A DNA stretch of 49,268 nt from Truepera sp. bin119 (GTDB lineage: Bacteria; Deinococcota; Deinococci; Deinococcales; Trueperaceae), in contig MPNL01000025.1 of the NCBI GenBank assembly GCA_002239005.1, positions 1-49,268 of the forward strand. The letters are read 5' to 3'. Made by a program: the position numbers and the translations under genes. Below the pieces are notes generated by a model. That model did not search any database and was not told the origin of the DNA. It saw only the letters and a list, made by a program, of their open reading frames with translations. Shown one piece after another: positions 17,506-25,970 of the stretch (position 1 is its first letter; every line of letters starts with the position of its first letter).

Positions 17506-18444
17506 GTGAACCGCCCTACAATCCTCCTCGACTGCGACCCCGGTCATGATGATGCCATCGCACTCGTAGTCGCAGGGGCCTTTACCAGGCTGATCGGCGT
17601 GACCACGGTCAGCGGGAATGCCTCGCTCGAAAAGACCACTCGCAACGCCCTCCTGACCTGCCAACTCCTCGGCCTCGAGGTCGCTATCCATGCGGGCGCA
17701 TCGCGCCCGCAGATCGCCGAGCCCCGCCACGCCGAGTTCATCCACGGGGCTTCGGGCCTCGACGGTCCCGCGCTGCCCCCGCTCACCCGCGAGCCTGCCG
17801 GGAGTGACGCCGCCGGGTTCATCGTAGAATCGGCTTCGGACCATAGCGACCTGTGGCTGGTAGCTACTGGGCCCCTGACCAACGTGGCTGCGGCGCTGCT
17901 GCGCGACCCTAAACTCGCCGACCGACTCGCGGGGATCGCCATCATGGGGGGGGGCAGTACCTTCGGGAACGTCACCGCCGCTGCAGAGTTCAATATCCTG
18001 TCCGACCCGGAGGCTGCGGACCGGGTCTTTCGCTCCGGTGCGAACCTGGTGCTGGCCGATCTCAACCTCACCCATCAGTTCCTCCTGGGCGAGAGTCATA
18101 TCGACCGCATCCGCCGGCTGGGAGGTCCCGTTCCGACGTTCGTCGCCGACCTCCTTACCTTCTACTCCACAGCCTACGCCAGAGCCTATTCCGGCAGGGC
18201 CGAGGGACCGCTCCATGACCCGACGGCGGTCCTCGCCCTCAGCCACCCGGAGCTATTCGAACGCGAGCGGCGCCACGCCGTCATCGAGCTTCGCGGCGAC
18301 CACACCCGTGGGATGACGGTGGTGGACAGTCGGGGGAGTCACCGCGGAGAGGAGGCCAATCTCGACCTGCTTACGCGGATCGATGCCGAGGCCGCGTTCG
18401 AGGTGCTCCTAGCGGCCATACACAGCTACCGGGGCGGATCATGA
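17506..18444 (+). CDS. Inosine-uridine preferring nucleoside hydrolase family protein
   Basis: A 312-residue protein with the Ca-binding motif DCDPGHDDA near the N-terminus (DxDPGxDDA of the family), 'TTVSGNASLEKTTRNA', 'LVATGPLTNVAAALL' and 'AEFNILSDPEAA', all in family order, and the late 'HDPTAVLAL' Asp. It would hydrolyse N-glycosidic bonds of ribonucleosides for base salvage; base preference cannot be read. GTG 17506 is chosen because the motif follows at residue 9 and TATCCT is 6 nt upstream; the frame is open further up inside gyrA without similarity. It overlaps ftsE by 4 nt. Confidence 0.88.
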   Translation: MNRPTILLDCDPGHDDAIALVVAGAFTRLIGVTTVSGNASLEKTTRNALLTCQLLGLEVAIHAGASRPQIAEPRHAEFIHGASGLDGPALPPLTREPAGSDAAGFIVESASDHSDLWLVATGPLTNVAAALLRDPKLADRLAGIAIMGGGSTFGNVTAAAEFNILSDPEAADRVFRSGANLVLADLNLTHQFLLGESHIDRIRRLGGPVPTFVADLLTFYSTAYARAYSGRAEGPLHDPTAVLALSHPELFERERRHAVIELRGDHTRGMTVVDSRGSHRGEEANLDLLTRIDAEAAFEVLLAAIHSYRGGS

Positions 18445-19160
18445 CCCGGCGCCGGAGGGAGCGGCAGGACCCGGCGGCCCTAGTCCAGTTCCGCCAGGTT
18501 ACCAAGACCTATTCCAGGACCCACACACACGCGCTCAGGAATATCGATTTCAGCATCCATCAGGGTGAGTTCGTCTACATCACGGGCCACTCGGGGGCGG
18601 GCAAGAGCACCCTGCTCTCCCTGGTCCTCCGGCGCACCCTTCCGACCGAAGGGAGCGTAAGCATCCTGGGTCAGGATCTTAGTCGGGTCGCCCCGAGAAG
18701 GTTGCCATTCCTGCGGCGGCGGATCGGGATGGTCTTCCAGGATCATCGGCTCATCCCCAGCCTGAGCACCCTAGAGAATCTGGTATTCGTCCTCCGAGCA
18801 ATCGGCGAGCGCGGCAATCTCAGGCAGCGGGGCTTCATCGCCCTCAGGCAGGTAGGTCTCGCTCACAAGCGCAAGGCCTTCCCGATCGAGCTCAGCCTCG
18901 GTGAGCAGCAACGCGTCGCCATTGCGCGAGCTCTGGTGACCACTCCGCCGCTACTCCTCGCAGACGAGCCGACAGGTAATCTCGACCTGGACACGGGTTG
19001 GGAGACCCTCGAGTTGCTGAGCGATATCAACCTGCAGGGCACGACTGTCGTCGTAGCGACCCACTCGCGCGACCTGGTAGATCGGCTGAAACGCCGCACA
19101 CTCGTCCTCCGCAACGGGGAGCTGGTACGAGACGACCCTGCAGGAGGTTACTCCCTGTAG
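18441..19160 (+). CDS. ftsE: FtsE-like ABC ATPase
   Basis: A 239-residue ABC ATPase of the FtsE/LolD/MacB group: Walker A GHSGAGKST, 'GMVFQDHRLIPSLSTLENL' (Q-loop and FtsE-like region), signature LSLGEQQR, Walker B LLLADEPTGNLD and switch 'VVATHSRD'. FtsE works with the membrane protein FtsX to activate peptidoglycan hydrolases at division. No ftsX follows; the next gene is alr. Its ATG overlaps the nucleoside hydrolase stop (ATGA), an unusual partner. FtsX may be encoded elsewhere, or this may be another ATPase of the same group. Confidence 0.78.
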   Translation: MTRRRRERQDPAALVQFRQVTKTYSRTHTHALRNIDFSIHQGEFVYITGHSGAGKSTLLSLVLRRTLPTEGSVSILGQDLSRVAPRRLPFLRRRIGMVFQDHRLIPSLSTLENLVFVLRAIGERGNLRQRGFIALRQVGLAHKRKAFPIELSLGEQQRVAIARALVTTPPLLLADEPTGNLDLDTGWETLELLSDINLQGTTVVVATHSRDLVDRLKRRTLVLRNGELVRDDPAGGYSL

Positions 19161-19326
19161 AGGGCCGCGCGACGGTGATCGACAGCAATCCCTGAACCGG
19201 CATGACTCCCGGACCCGGGGCTTCGCCGACCGCTCAGGCCCACCAGTCAACCTGAGTGGCGCTATAAGCCGGATCCTCGACCGCTAGCGGGAGAGCTGTG
19301 GCCCGGCGAGCCACCGCCCCCACAGG

Positions 19327-19332
19327 TATGCT
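19327..19332 (+). promoter_or_regulatory. -10 element of alr (leaderless type)
   Basis: TATGCT with 6 nt before ATG 19339; no ribosome binding site. Confidence 0.55.
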
Positions 19333-19338
19333 AACGCC

Positions 19339-20427
19339 ATGCCGCGCGCCGATATCGACCTAGCTACCCTCCGAGGGAATGTTGATATCCTCCGGAGCCA
19401 CCTCGAACCCGGCACCCGCATGCTGGCCGCGGTGAAGGCCGACGGCTACGGCCACGGGGCGGTAGAGGTCGCCAGGCACCTGAGCGACCTCGGGGTGGAC
19501 GGTTTCGGAGTGGCGACCGGTCGCGAGGCGCTCGAGCTCCGCCGCGCCGGCGTGACGGGCCGGATCCTGATCCTTGGGCCGGTCTTCGAGCATATCCCCG
19601 AACTGGTCGAGCAGGGTGTGACGCTGACCATCACCGATCCCGCTGGCCTCGCTGTGGTGATGGCGTCCCAGCCACCCGAATCGGCCCGCGTTCACCTCAA
19701 GGTCGATACGGGAATGGGGAGGTTGGGACTCCCCTGGCGCGAGGCGCTCGAGCTGGCCCGGACCCTGGACCGCACTCCCGACCTCCTCTTCGAGGGGATC
19801 TGGACCCATCTCGCCCGCGCCGACGAGGAGGACCGGACCCCCACAAGTATCCAGCTCGAACGGTTCAGCGCGCTGCTAGGCAGCCTCGACCGGGACGGGC
19901 TCAGGCCACCCCTAGCCCACGTCGCCAACTCGGCGGGCATCGTGGCCTACCCGGAGAGCGGCTTCGACATGGTCCGACCCGGCATCGCCCTCTACGGGTA
20001 CCACTCGAGTCCGGTGATCGCCGCCCTCGAGCCGAGACTGAGGCCGGTCATGACCCTAACGGCACCGGTGACCTTTGTAAAGCGGGTTCGGGCCGGAACG
20101 CCGATCTCCTACGGGGGGTTATGGACCGCTCCAAGAGACACGGTCGTCGCCACCGTCCGGATCGGCTACGCCGACGGCTACCCGCGCCTGCTGTCGAACG
20201 GGGCCTGCGTACGCTACGGCGGCCGGGAACTACCCATCGTCGGCCGGGTCTGCATGGACCAACTCATGATCGACGTCGGCGCTGCCGGCGCGGGAGTCGG
20301 TGACCGGGTGACGCTATTCGGACCGGACGGGCCCGACGCCGAGGAACTGGCCTCCTCGATCGGCACCATCTCCTACGAACTGCTCACCTCGGTCTCCCGC
20401 CGGGTCGAGCGCACCTACCGCAGCTAA
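19339..20427 (+). CDS. alr: Alanine racemase
   Basis: A 362-residue PLP enzyme. The PLP lysine is Lys33 in AVKADGYGHG, the second catalytic residue is Tyr277 in RIGYADGYPR, and the C-terminal CMDQLMIDV motif is present. It interconverts L- and D-alanine to supply D-Ala for peptidoglycan. The ATG is followed directly by the conserved 'RADIDLATLRGNVDILR' start, and TATGCT lies 6 nt before it. Length is typical. It is convergent with the CNNM-family gene, with only 37 nt between the stops. Confidence 0.95.
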   Translation: MPRADIDLATLRGNVDILRSHLEPGTRMLAAVKADGYGHGAVEVARHLSDLGVDGFGVATGREALELRRAGVTGRILILGPVFEHIPELVEQGVTLTITDPAGLAVVMASQPPESARVHLKVDTGMGRLGLPWREALELARTLDRTPDLLFEGIWTHLARADEEDRTPTSIQLERFSALLGSLDRDGLRPPLAHVANSAGIVAYPESGFDMVRPGIALYGYHSSPVIAALEPRLRPVMTLTAPVTFVKRVRAGTPISYGGLWTAPRDTVVATVRIGYADGYPRLLSNGACVRYGGRELPIVGRVCMDQLMIDVGAAGAGVGDRVTLFGPDGPDAEELASSIGTISYELLTSVSRRVERTYRS

Positions 20428-20464
20428 CCCGCCGATCCTCGTCAGGAACAGGACGGGACGGGCC

Positions 20465-21889
20465 TCAGGCGGGCTCACCGTCGGTGTCGGATACTGCGGC
20501 AGATCGCCTGGGGTCGCGCGAGGCCAACACGCCGATGATGCGGCGTTCGTCGGCCTCCTCGACAGTGAACCTGACCCCCTGATAGTCGAAGGACTCGCCG
20601 ACGCTGGGGATATAGCCGAATTCGCTGATCAGGAAGCCAGCGAGGGTGTCGTACTCGCCGTCGTCCCGGAAGGCCAGGTCGAGCTCGCCCGCCACCTGCT
20701 CGAGGTGGGCAGCCCCCTGAATCCGGTAGTCGTCCTCGCCGAGGATCCTGATATCCTCCTCCTCCTCGGTGTCGGTCTCGTCGTAGATCTCACCGGTGAT
20801 CTCCTCGATAATATCTTCCAGGGTGACCAGACCGGAGGTGCCCCCGAACTCGTCGACGACCACCGCCAGGTGGTTCTTGCGCAGACGCATGTCGCGCAGG
20901 AGGTTCATCACGCTGAGGGTCTCGGGGACATACTGTGGCTGGATCATGAGGTCGCTCACCCGGGTCTCGGAGAGCGCCTCGGGCCTGCCCAGGTAGGGGA
21001 GCAGGTCCCGGGCGTAGACGACGCCGCGGATGTCGTCGATAGTCTCCCGATAGACCGGGAGGCGGCTGTAGCCGTTCTCGGTGGTGAGGCGGAGCAGCTC
21101 CTCCAAGCTGGCCCCCTCGTCGACGGCGACCATATCCACCCGGGGAGTCATCACCTCCCGTACCACCCGCTCCTCGAGATCGATGACCGAGCGGAGCATC
21201 TCCTGCTCCTGCAGCTCGAGGACGCCCGACGCCTCGGCGCTGCGGAGCATCAGGCGGAGCTCGGCCTGGGTGATCAGCGGGCCGATAGAGGGCTCGAGTC
21301 TGAACAGTCTCAGCACCCGGGAGGCGATCCAGGTGAAGAAGAGGCCGATCGGATAGAGCACGACCGAAAGGAGATAGACCGGACGGATTACCAGCCGGGA
21401 GAAGGGCTCGGCATTGTGCACCGCGATCGACTTGGGGGTGATCTCGCCGAACACCAGGATCAGCAGGGTCATGATCCCGGTGGCGTAGCCGACCGCCAGC
21501 GATTCGGCGAAGCCGTAGCTGCGGGAGAGCTGCAGCACGATCTGGGTGACCAGGGCGGTGGCGGCGATGTTGACGAGGTTGTTGCCGATGAGCAGGGTGG
21601 TGATGAAGCGGGTGGGGTTCTTCTCCAAAAGGGCGAACGCGCCCGAGGGGTCGTGTCCATCCTCGCGGAGTTGACGGACCTTCCAACTGCCGATAGCGGT
21701 CAGCGCGGTCTCAGAGCCCGACATCAGCCCCGAGAGCAGGAGCAGACCGACCAGCAGCAGGAGCTGGCCGAGGCTCACCCCCCGAGCACTCTCGGGCGCC
21801 TGGGCCAGCACAGTGAACAGGAGGGGAAGGGCTAGGAGAAAGAGGAGGACTTTCAGATGAAGTCTAGATCGACTAGGAACGTCTTCCAT
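20465..21889 (-). CDS. CNNM/HlyC-CorC family membrane protein with CBS pair
   Basis: A 474-residue protein. An N-terminal hydrophobic stretch is followed by the CNNM/DUF21 domain (four membrane segments; 'LMSGSETALTAIG', 'GEITPKSIAVHNAE'), two CBS repeats (first at 'VMTPRVDMVAVDE', second at 'MIQPQYVPETLS', followed by 'VVDEFGGTSGLVTLEDIIEE') and a C-terminal CorC_HlyC domain. Family members are linked to Mg2+ or Co2+ efflux. ATG 21889 is preferred: an earlier in-frame ATG at 21910 overlaps the -10 box TATGCT at 21906-21911. It diverges from the dNK operon. Confidence 0.85.
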   Translation of the reverse strand: MEDVPSRSRLHLKVLLFLLALPLLFTVLAQAPESARGVSLGQLLLLVGLLLLSGLMSGSETALTAIGSWKVRQLREDGHDPSGAFALLEKNPTRFITTLLIGNNLVNIAATALVTQIVLQLSRSYGFAESLAVGYATGIMTLLILVFGEITPKSIAVHNAEPFSRLVIRPVYLLSVVLYPIGLFFTWIASRVLRLFRLEPSIGPLITQAELRLMLRSAEASGVLELQEQEMLRSVIDLEERVVREVMTPRVDMVAVDEGASLEELLRLTTENGYSRLPVYRETIDDIRGVVYARDLLPYLGRPEALSETRVSDLMIQPQYVPETLSVMNLLRDMRLRKNHLAVVVDEFGGTSGLVTLEDIIEEITGEIYDETDTEEEEDIRILGEDDYRIQGAAHLEQVAGELDLAFRDDGEYDTLAGFLISEFGYIPSVGESFDYQGVRFTVEEADERRIIGVLASRDPRRSAAVSDTDGEPA

Positions 21890-21905
21890 GTGCTCACGGG
21901 ATTGT

Positions 21906-21990
21906 AGCATAGCGGCGGGAGCGCTCCGAGCGACCCGGCATGGGGCCCCCCGCCGGACCGTGGGCCCGCCAGCCCGGTCGGGAGTATACT
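21906..21990. promoter_or_regulatory. Divergent promoters: CNNM gene (-) and dNK-murE operon (+)
   Basis: Minus-strand TATGCT (21906-21911) faces the CNNM gene and plus-strand TATACT (21985-21990) faces the kinase operon. Each would give a leader of about 10 nt. Confidence 0.45.
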
Positions 21991-22004
21991 TCGGCCCGTA
22001 GGGG

Positions 22005-22613
22005 GTGGTGGTGGCGCACATCGTGATCGAAGGCCCGATCGGGGTCGGCAAGACCTCCCTCAGTCGGCTCCTCGCAGAGGAACTCGACGCCCAACTGGTC
22101 CTCGAGGTGGTCGAGGAGAACCCGTTCCTGGCACCCTTCTATCACGATCCTGAGAACTACGCCTTCAAGGTCCAGGTCTTCTTCCTGCTGTCGCGCTACC
22201 GGCAGCTACTCGACCTCAATCAGGGGGCGCTCTTCGTCGAGCATGTGGTCTCCGATTACCTGTTCGACAAGGATGCCATCTTCGCCTCGCTCAACCTCTC
22301 CGGGGCGGAGTGGGAGCTCTACCAGGAGCTCTACCGGCAGCTGAGCCCCAAGCTCTCGCCCCCCGATCTCGTGGTCTACCTGCGGGCCGAACCGGACCTG
22401 CTCTTACAGCGGATCGCCGCCCGGGGCCGCCCCTTCGAGCGCGACCTGGACGCCAGCTACCTCCGCCGCCTCAGTCGCGCCTACAACGACCACTTCCAGC
22501 ACTACCCCGGCCGCGTCCTTAGCCTCGACGCCGCAGCGTACGACTACGTGGTCAGCCCCGCCGACCGGGTAGCGATCGTGAACCGGGTCCTCGGGGCCAC
22601 CAAGGCCGCCTGA
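22005..22613 (+). CDS. Deoxynucleoside kinase (dGK/dAK family), first paralogue
   Basis: A 202-residue kinase with P-loop GPIGVGKTS near the N-terminus, 'VLEVVEENPFL' and 'FVEHVVSDYLFDKDAIFA', the form of the catalytic E/DRS region seen in one branch of bacterial deoxynucleoside kinases, plus the lid 'RIAARGRPFERD'. It phosphorylates deoxynucleosides for dNTP salvage. Three consecutive GTG codons (22005, 22008, 22011) could start it; an AGGGGG run is just upstream. It abuts the second kinase with no gap, so the two may form a heterodimer as known for dGK/dAK pairs. Base specificity is not readable. Confidence 0.85.
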   Translation: MVVAHIVIEGPIGVGKTSLSRLLAEELDAQLVLEVVEENPFLAPFYHDPENYAFKVQVFFLLSRYRQLLDLNQGALFVEHVVSDYLFDKDAIFASLNLSGAEWELYQELYRQLSPKLSPPDLVVYLRAEPDLLLQRIAARGRPFERDLDASYLRRLSRAYNDHFQHYPGRVLSLDAAAYDYVVSPADRVAIVNRVLGATKAA

Positions 22614-23228
22614 ATGTATCTCGCCATCGCCGGGAATATCGGGGTGGGCAAGTCGACGCTCACCGGCATCCTCGCAGAGCGCTACCGGCTCCACCCGGTC
22701 TTCGAGGCGGTAGACGAGAACCCCTACCTCGAAGACTTCTACCTCGACATGCCCCGCTACGCCTTCCACTCGCAGATCTTCTTCCTCACCAAGCGGCTGC
22801 GCCAGCACCTGACCGAGGTCAACGCCAACGAGCGCGTGATCCAGGACCGAACCATCTATGAGGACGCCGCCATCTTCGCCCGCAACCTCTTTGAGGAGGG
22901 GGTGATGGAGGCGCGCGACTACCGGAGCTACTGCCAGCTGTACCAGGCTATCGCCGCCGCGCTGCGCCCACCCGACCTCCTGATCTACCTGCGAGCGGAG
23001 GTAGCCACCCTCAGAGCCCGCATCGCCGAGCGCGGCCGGAGCTACGAAGCGAGCATCTCGACCGACTACTTAGCACGCCTCAACGACCTCTACGAGCGCT
23101 GGATCGAAGGCTACGACCTCTCGGAGCGGCTGGTGATCGAGAGCGACGAGACCGACTTCTCAGATCCCGCCGACCTCGCGCACCTGCTCGACTTGCTCGG
23201 CCGCCACGGCCTGACGGTGCCACCTTGA
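22614..23228 (+). CDS. Deoxynucleoside kinase (dGK/dAK family), second paralogue
   Basis: A 204-residue kinase with P-loop GNIGVGKST (7-15), 'FEAVDENPYLEDFY', the catalytic 'DRTIYEDAAIFA' (E/DR-S/T motif) and lid 'RIAERGRSYE'. It starts directly after the stop of the first paralogue (TGA-ATG) and its stop overlaps murE (TTGA). Tandem, diverged kinases of this type occur in Deinococcus and lactobacilli, where the subunits have different base preferences. Complete and probably functional. Confidence 0.87.
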   Translation: MYLAIAGNIGVGKSTLTGILAERYRLHPVFEAVDENPYLEDFYLDMPRYAFHSQIFFLTKRLRQHLTEVNANERVIQDRTIYEDAAIFARNLFEEGVMEARDYRSYCQLYQAIAAALRPPDLLIYLRAEVATLRARIAERGRSYEASISTDYLARLNDLYERWIEGYDLSERLVIESDETDFSDPADLAHLLDLLGRHGLTVPP

Positions 23229-24694
23229 AACTCCGCACCCTGATCCGCAACGCCCTCGACCTCGACCTAGGTCTCCCCGAGGTCGAAGTCACGGGCGTCG
23301 CCCAGGACTCCCGCAGGGTCGAGCCCGGATCCCTGTTTGTGGCCCGAAGGGGTAGCGTCACCGACGGGCACCGCTTCGTCCGCGCCGCCGCCGCCGCCGG
23401 TGCGGTCGCCCTGATCGGCGAGGCTGGCGGTCGTGATCGGCTCGAGGGTCTCCCCTATATCCGGGTAGACGACGCCCGCGCGGCGACGGCCCGGCTCGCC
23501 GCGACCCTCTTCGGGCGGCCCTCAAGGCAGCTCATGGTGGCGGGGGTGACCGGAACCGACGGCAAGACCACCACCGCCTTCCTCCTCCACCACCTCCTCT
23601 CCCCCAGCCGGCCCACCGGCCTGCTGAGCACGGCGGCCGTGCGGAGCTGCAGCCGCGAGCTCGACCTCGAGGGGCACTTCACCACCCCCGAGGCCCCCGA
23701 GATCCAGCGCCTGCTGGCCACCTTCCGCGACGAAGGGTGCAGCCACGTGGTGGTAGAGGCGAGCTCCCACGGCTTCGCCCAGAGGCGCCTCGACGAGATC
23801 GCCTTCGACCTCGGGGTGTGGACCAATCTGAGCCCCGAACACCTCGACTTTCACGGCTCACTGGCGGCCTACCGGGAGGCCAAGCTGGAGCTGGCCCGCC
23901 GGACCCAGGTGATGATCCTGAACCGCGACGATCCCAGCTACGCCGCCTTTGCCGCCGCCGCGCGCCGCTCCCGGAGCTACGGGGAGGATCCGGCGAGCGA
24001 CTGGAGGGCGCTCAACGTTACCCCTGAGCCCGGAGGTTTCAGCTTCGAGGTCGTCGGGCCCCAGGGCCGCGGCGCTACCCGGCTACCGCTGATCGGTCGC
24101 TACAACCTCCTCAACGCCCTGGCCGCCCTCGCGGCGGCGGTCGAAGCCGGCGTCCCCTTCGGTGACGCCCTCGACCTGCTCCCCTCGTTCGGTGGGGTGC
24201 CCGGGCGGATGCAACTGGTGCAGGCCGAGCCGTTCGGCGTGGTCGTCGACTTCGCCCACACCGCACCGGCGCTGGAGCGAGCCCTCGCCACCCTGCGGGA
24301 GACGACCCGGGGCCGGCTCATCGTGGTGATCGGCGCAGCCGGGGAGCGCGACCCCGGCAAGCGGGCCCCGCTGGGCCTGGTCGCCGCCCGCAGCGCCGAT
24401 CTCGCCCTCTTTACCGAAGAGGACAGCCGCAGCGAGCCGGTAGGAGCCATCCTCGAGGCCATGGCCGCGGGGGCCCGGGAGGCGGGGGGCCACGAGGGCG
24501 GAGGGTTCCGCCTGATACCCGAGCGCCGCGCGGCGATCCGCGCGGCGCTCGGCGAGGCCCGCCCCGGCGACACCGTCCTCCTCGCCGGCAAGGGGCATGA
24601 GCGCAGCCTCGAGCGGGCCGGGGAGACGCTGGCCTGGGACGAGGTGGCCGAGGCGAGGGCGCAGCTCCGCGGGGACTCCCATGCGAGCCACTAA
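23225..24694 (+). CDS. murE: MurE-type UDP-MurNAc-tripeptide ligase
   Basis: A 489-residue Mur ligase. N-terminal domain 'DSRRVEPGSLFVARRG', ATP P-loop GVTGTDGKTTT, 'HFTTPEAPEIQRLL', 'VVVEASSHGFAQRRLDEIAF' and the third-domain 'GAAGERDPGKRAPLG' are all MurE landmarks. The DNPR motif that selects meso-diaminopimelate is replaced by EEDSRSEP, so the added residue is more likely L-lysine or L-ornithine (ornithine is known in Deinococcus peptidoglycan). The TTG start overlaps the kinase stop by 4 nt, and the end overlaps the phosphorylase by 14 nt. Confidence 0.88.
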   Translation: MKLRTLIRNALDLDLGLPEVEVTGVAQDSRRVEPGSLFVARRGSVTDGHRFVRAAAAAGAVALIGEAGGRDRLEGLPYIRVDDARAATARLAATLFGRPSRQLMVAGVTGTDGKTTTAFLLHHLLSPSRPTGLLSTAAVRSCSRELDLEGHFTTPEAPEIQRLLATFRDEGCSHVVVEASSHGFAQRRLDEIAFDLGVWTNLSPEHLDFHGSLAAYREAKLELARRTQVMILNRDDPSYAAFAAAARRSRSYGEDPASDWRALNVTPEPGGFSFEVVGPQGRGATRLPLIGRYNLLNALAALAAAVEAGVPFGDALDLLPSFGGVPGRMQLVQAEPFGVVVDFAHTAPALERALATLRETTRGRLIVVIGAAGERDPGKRAPLGLVAARSADLALFTEEDSRSEPVGAILEAMAAGAREAGGHEGGGFRLIPERRAAIRAALGEARPGDTVLLAGKGHERSLERAGETLAWDEVAEARAQLRGDSHASH

Positions 24695-25961
24695 GTTCAT
24701 CATGACCAAGCGGGAGGGGGGTGAACACAGCCCTGAGGAGCTCGCTAGTTTCATCAGCGGCTACCTGGCCGGCGAGATCCCCGACTACCAGGTCGCCGCC
24801 TGGCTGATGGCGGTCTGCTGGCGCGGGATGACCGGGCCCGAGACCGCAGCGCTGACCGAGGCGATGGCATCCTCCGGCGACCGGATCGACCTCTCCGGCC
24901 TGCCCCACCCGGTGGACAAGCACTCGACCGGCGGCGTAGGCGACAAGACCAGCCTGGTACTGGCACCCCTCCTGGCCGCCTGCGGGGCCACGGTCGCGAA
25001 GATGAGCGGTCGGGGGCTAGGCCACACCGGCGGCACCATCGACAAGCTCGAGAGCATAGCCGGCTTCCGCAGCTCCCTCTCGGACCGGGAGTTCCTGGAG
25101 CAGGCGCGCTCGGTCGGGGTGGTGATCGCCGGACAGTCTAAGGAGCTCGCCCCGGCCGACGGCCTCTTCTACGCCCTCCGCGACGCGACCGCCACCGTAG
25201 GCTCGGTCCCGCTCATCGCCAGCAGCGTGATGAGCAAGAAGCTCGCCGGGGGTGCCCGGAGCATAGTGCTCGACGTCAAAGTGGGGAGCGGCGCCTTCAT
25301 GAAGACCCTCGCCGAGGCCCGCGAGTTGGCGCGGACGATGATGGCCATCGGCGCCCAGGCGGGCCGGCGGATGCGGGCGGTCTTGAGCGCCATGGAGGAG
25401 CCCCTCGGCCTCGCTATCGGCAACGCCCTCGAGGTCCGCGAAGCCGTCACCTGTCTCCAGGGTGAGGGCCCGACCGACCTGCGGGCGCTCTGCCTCACCC
25501 TCGCCTCCCAGGTATTGGCGGCGAGCGGCATCGCGCGGGGTGAGGCTGAGATCGCCCGGGCCCTCGACAGCGGTCTCGCCTTCGAGCGCCTCGAGCGGTG
25601 GATCGCCGCCCAGGGTGGCGACCCGACCAGCCTCGCCAATCTCGACCTCGCCCCCGACCAGACCCTGGTCAGGGCGCCGCGGGCAGGTGTGTTGTCGGCG
25701 CTCGACGCCCTCGAGCTCGGCCAGGCGGTCAGGGTGCTAGGCGGCGGGCGCGACGCCAAGACCGATCCCATCGACCTCGGGGTCGGCGTCCTGCTCCAGG
25801 CCAAGGTCGGCGATCCGGTCGCGGCAGGGGAGCCGGTGGCGACCCTCTATCACCGGGGCGGGCACGGCCTCGAGGAGGCCCTGAGAAGCGTCCGCCGGGC
25901 CCTCTCCGTGGCCGACGCCAGCGCGCCCAAGCCCCTGATCCTCGAGCTCCTCGAGACCTGA
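24681..25961 (+). CDS. pdp: Pyrimidine-nucleoside (thymidine) phosphorylase
   Basis: A 426-residue protein with the family signature 'SGRGLGHTGGTIDKLESIAG' (about 113-132), 'KHSTGGVGDKTSLV' (phosphate site), 'SVMSKKLAGG' and 'LDVKVGSGAFMK'. It cleaves uridine or thymidine with phosphate. ATG 24681 gives the normal N-terminus 'MRATKFIMTKREGGEHSPEE' and overlaps murE by 14 nt; a second ATG at 24702 is possible. Its presence behind two deoxynucleoside kinases makes a nucleoside-salvage operon that also includes murE. Convergent with the MFS gene, 9 nt away. Confidence 0.92.
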   Translation: MRATKFIMTKREGGEHSPEELASFISGYLAGEIPDYQVAAWLMAVCWRGMTGPETAALTEAMASSGDRIDLSGLPHPVDKHSTGGVGDKTSLVLAPLLAACGATVAKMSGRGLGHTGGTIDKLESIAGFRSSLSDREFLEQARSVGVVIAGQSKELAPADGLFYALRDATATVGSVPLIASSVMSKKLAGGARSIVLDVKVGSGAFMKTLAEARELARTMMAIGAQAGRRMRAVLSAMEEPLGLAIGNALEVREAVTCLQGEGPTDLRALCLTLASQVLAASGIARGEAEIARALDSGLAFERLERWIAAQGGDPTSLANLDLAPDQTLVRAPRAGVLSALDALELGQAVRVLGGGRDAKTDPIDLGVGVLLQAKVGDPVAAGEPVATLYHRGGHGLEEALRSVRRALSVADASAPKPLILELLET

Positions 25962-25970
25962 GACTCGGGA

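Noticed and set aside
18895-18925. LSLGEQQR instead of LSGGEQQR in the FtsE-like ATPase as a defect
   Set aside because: The third residue of the ABC signature varies in functional transporters, so this is not evidence of inactivity.
20705-21835. Long plus-strand open frame (376 codons)
   Set aside because: It is antisense to the CNNM/CBS gene, whose motifs are intact; the plus-strand product is a low-complexity shadow.
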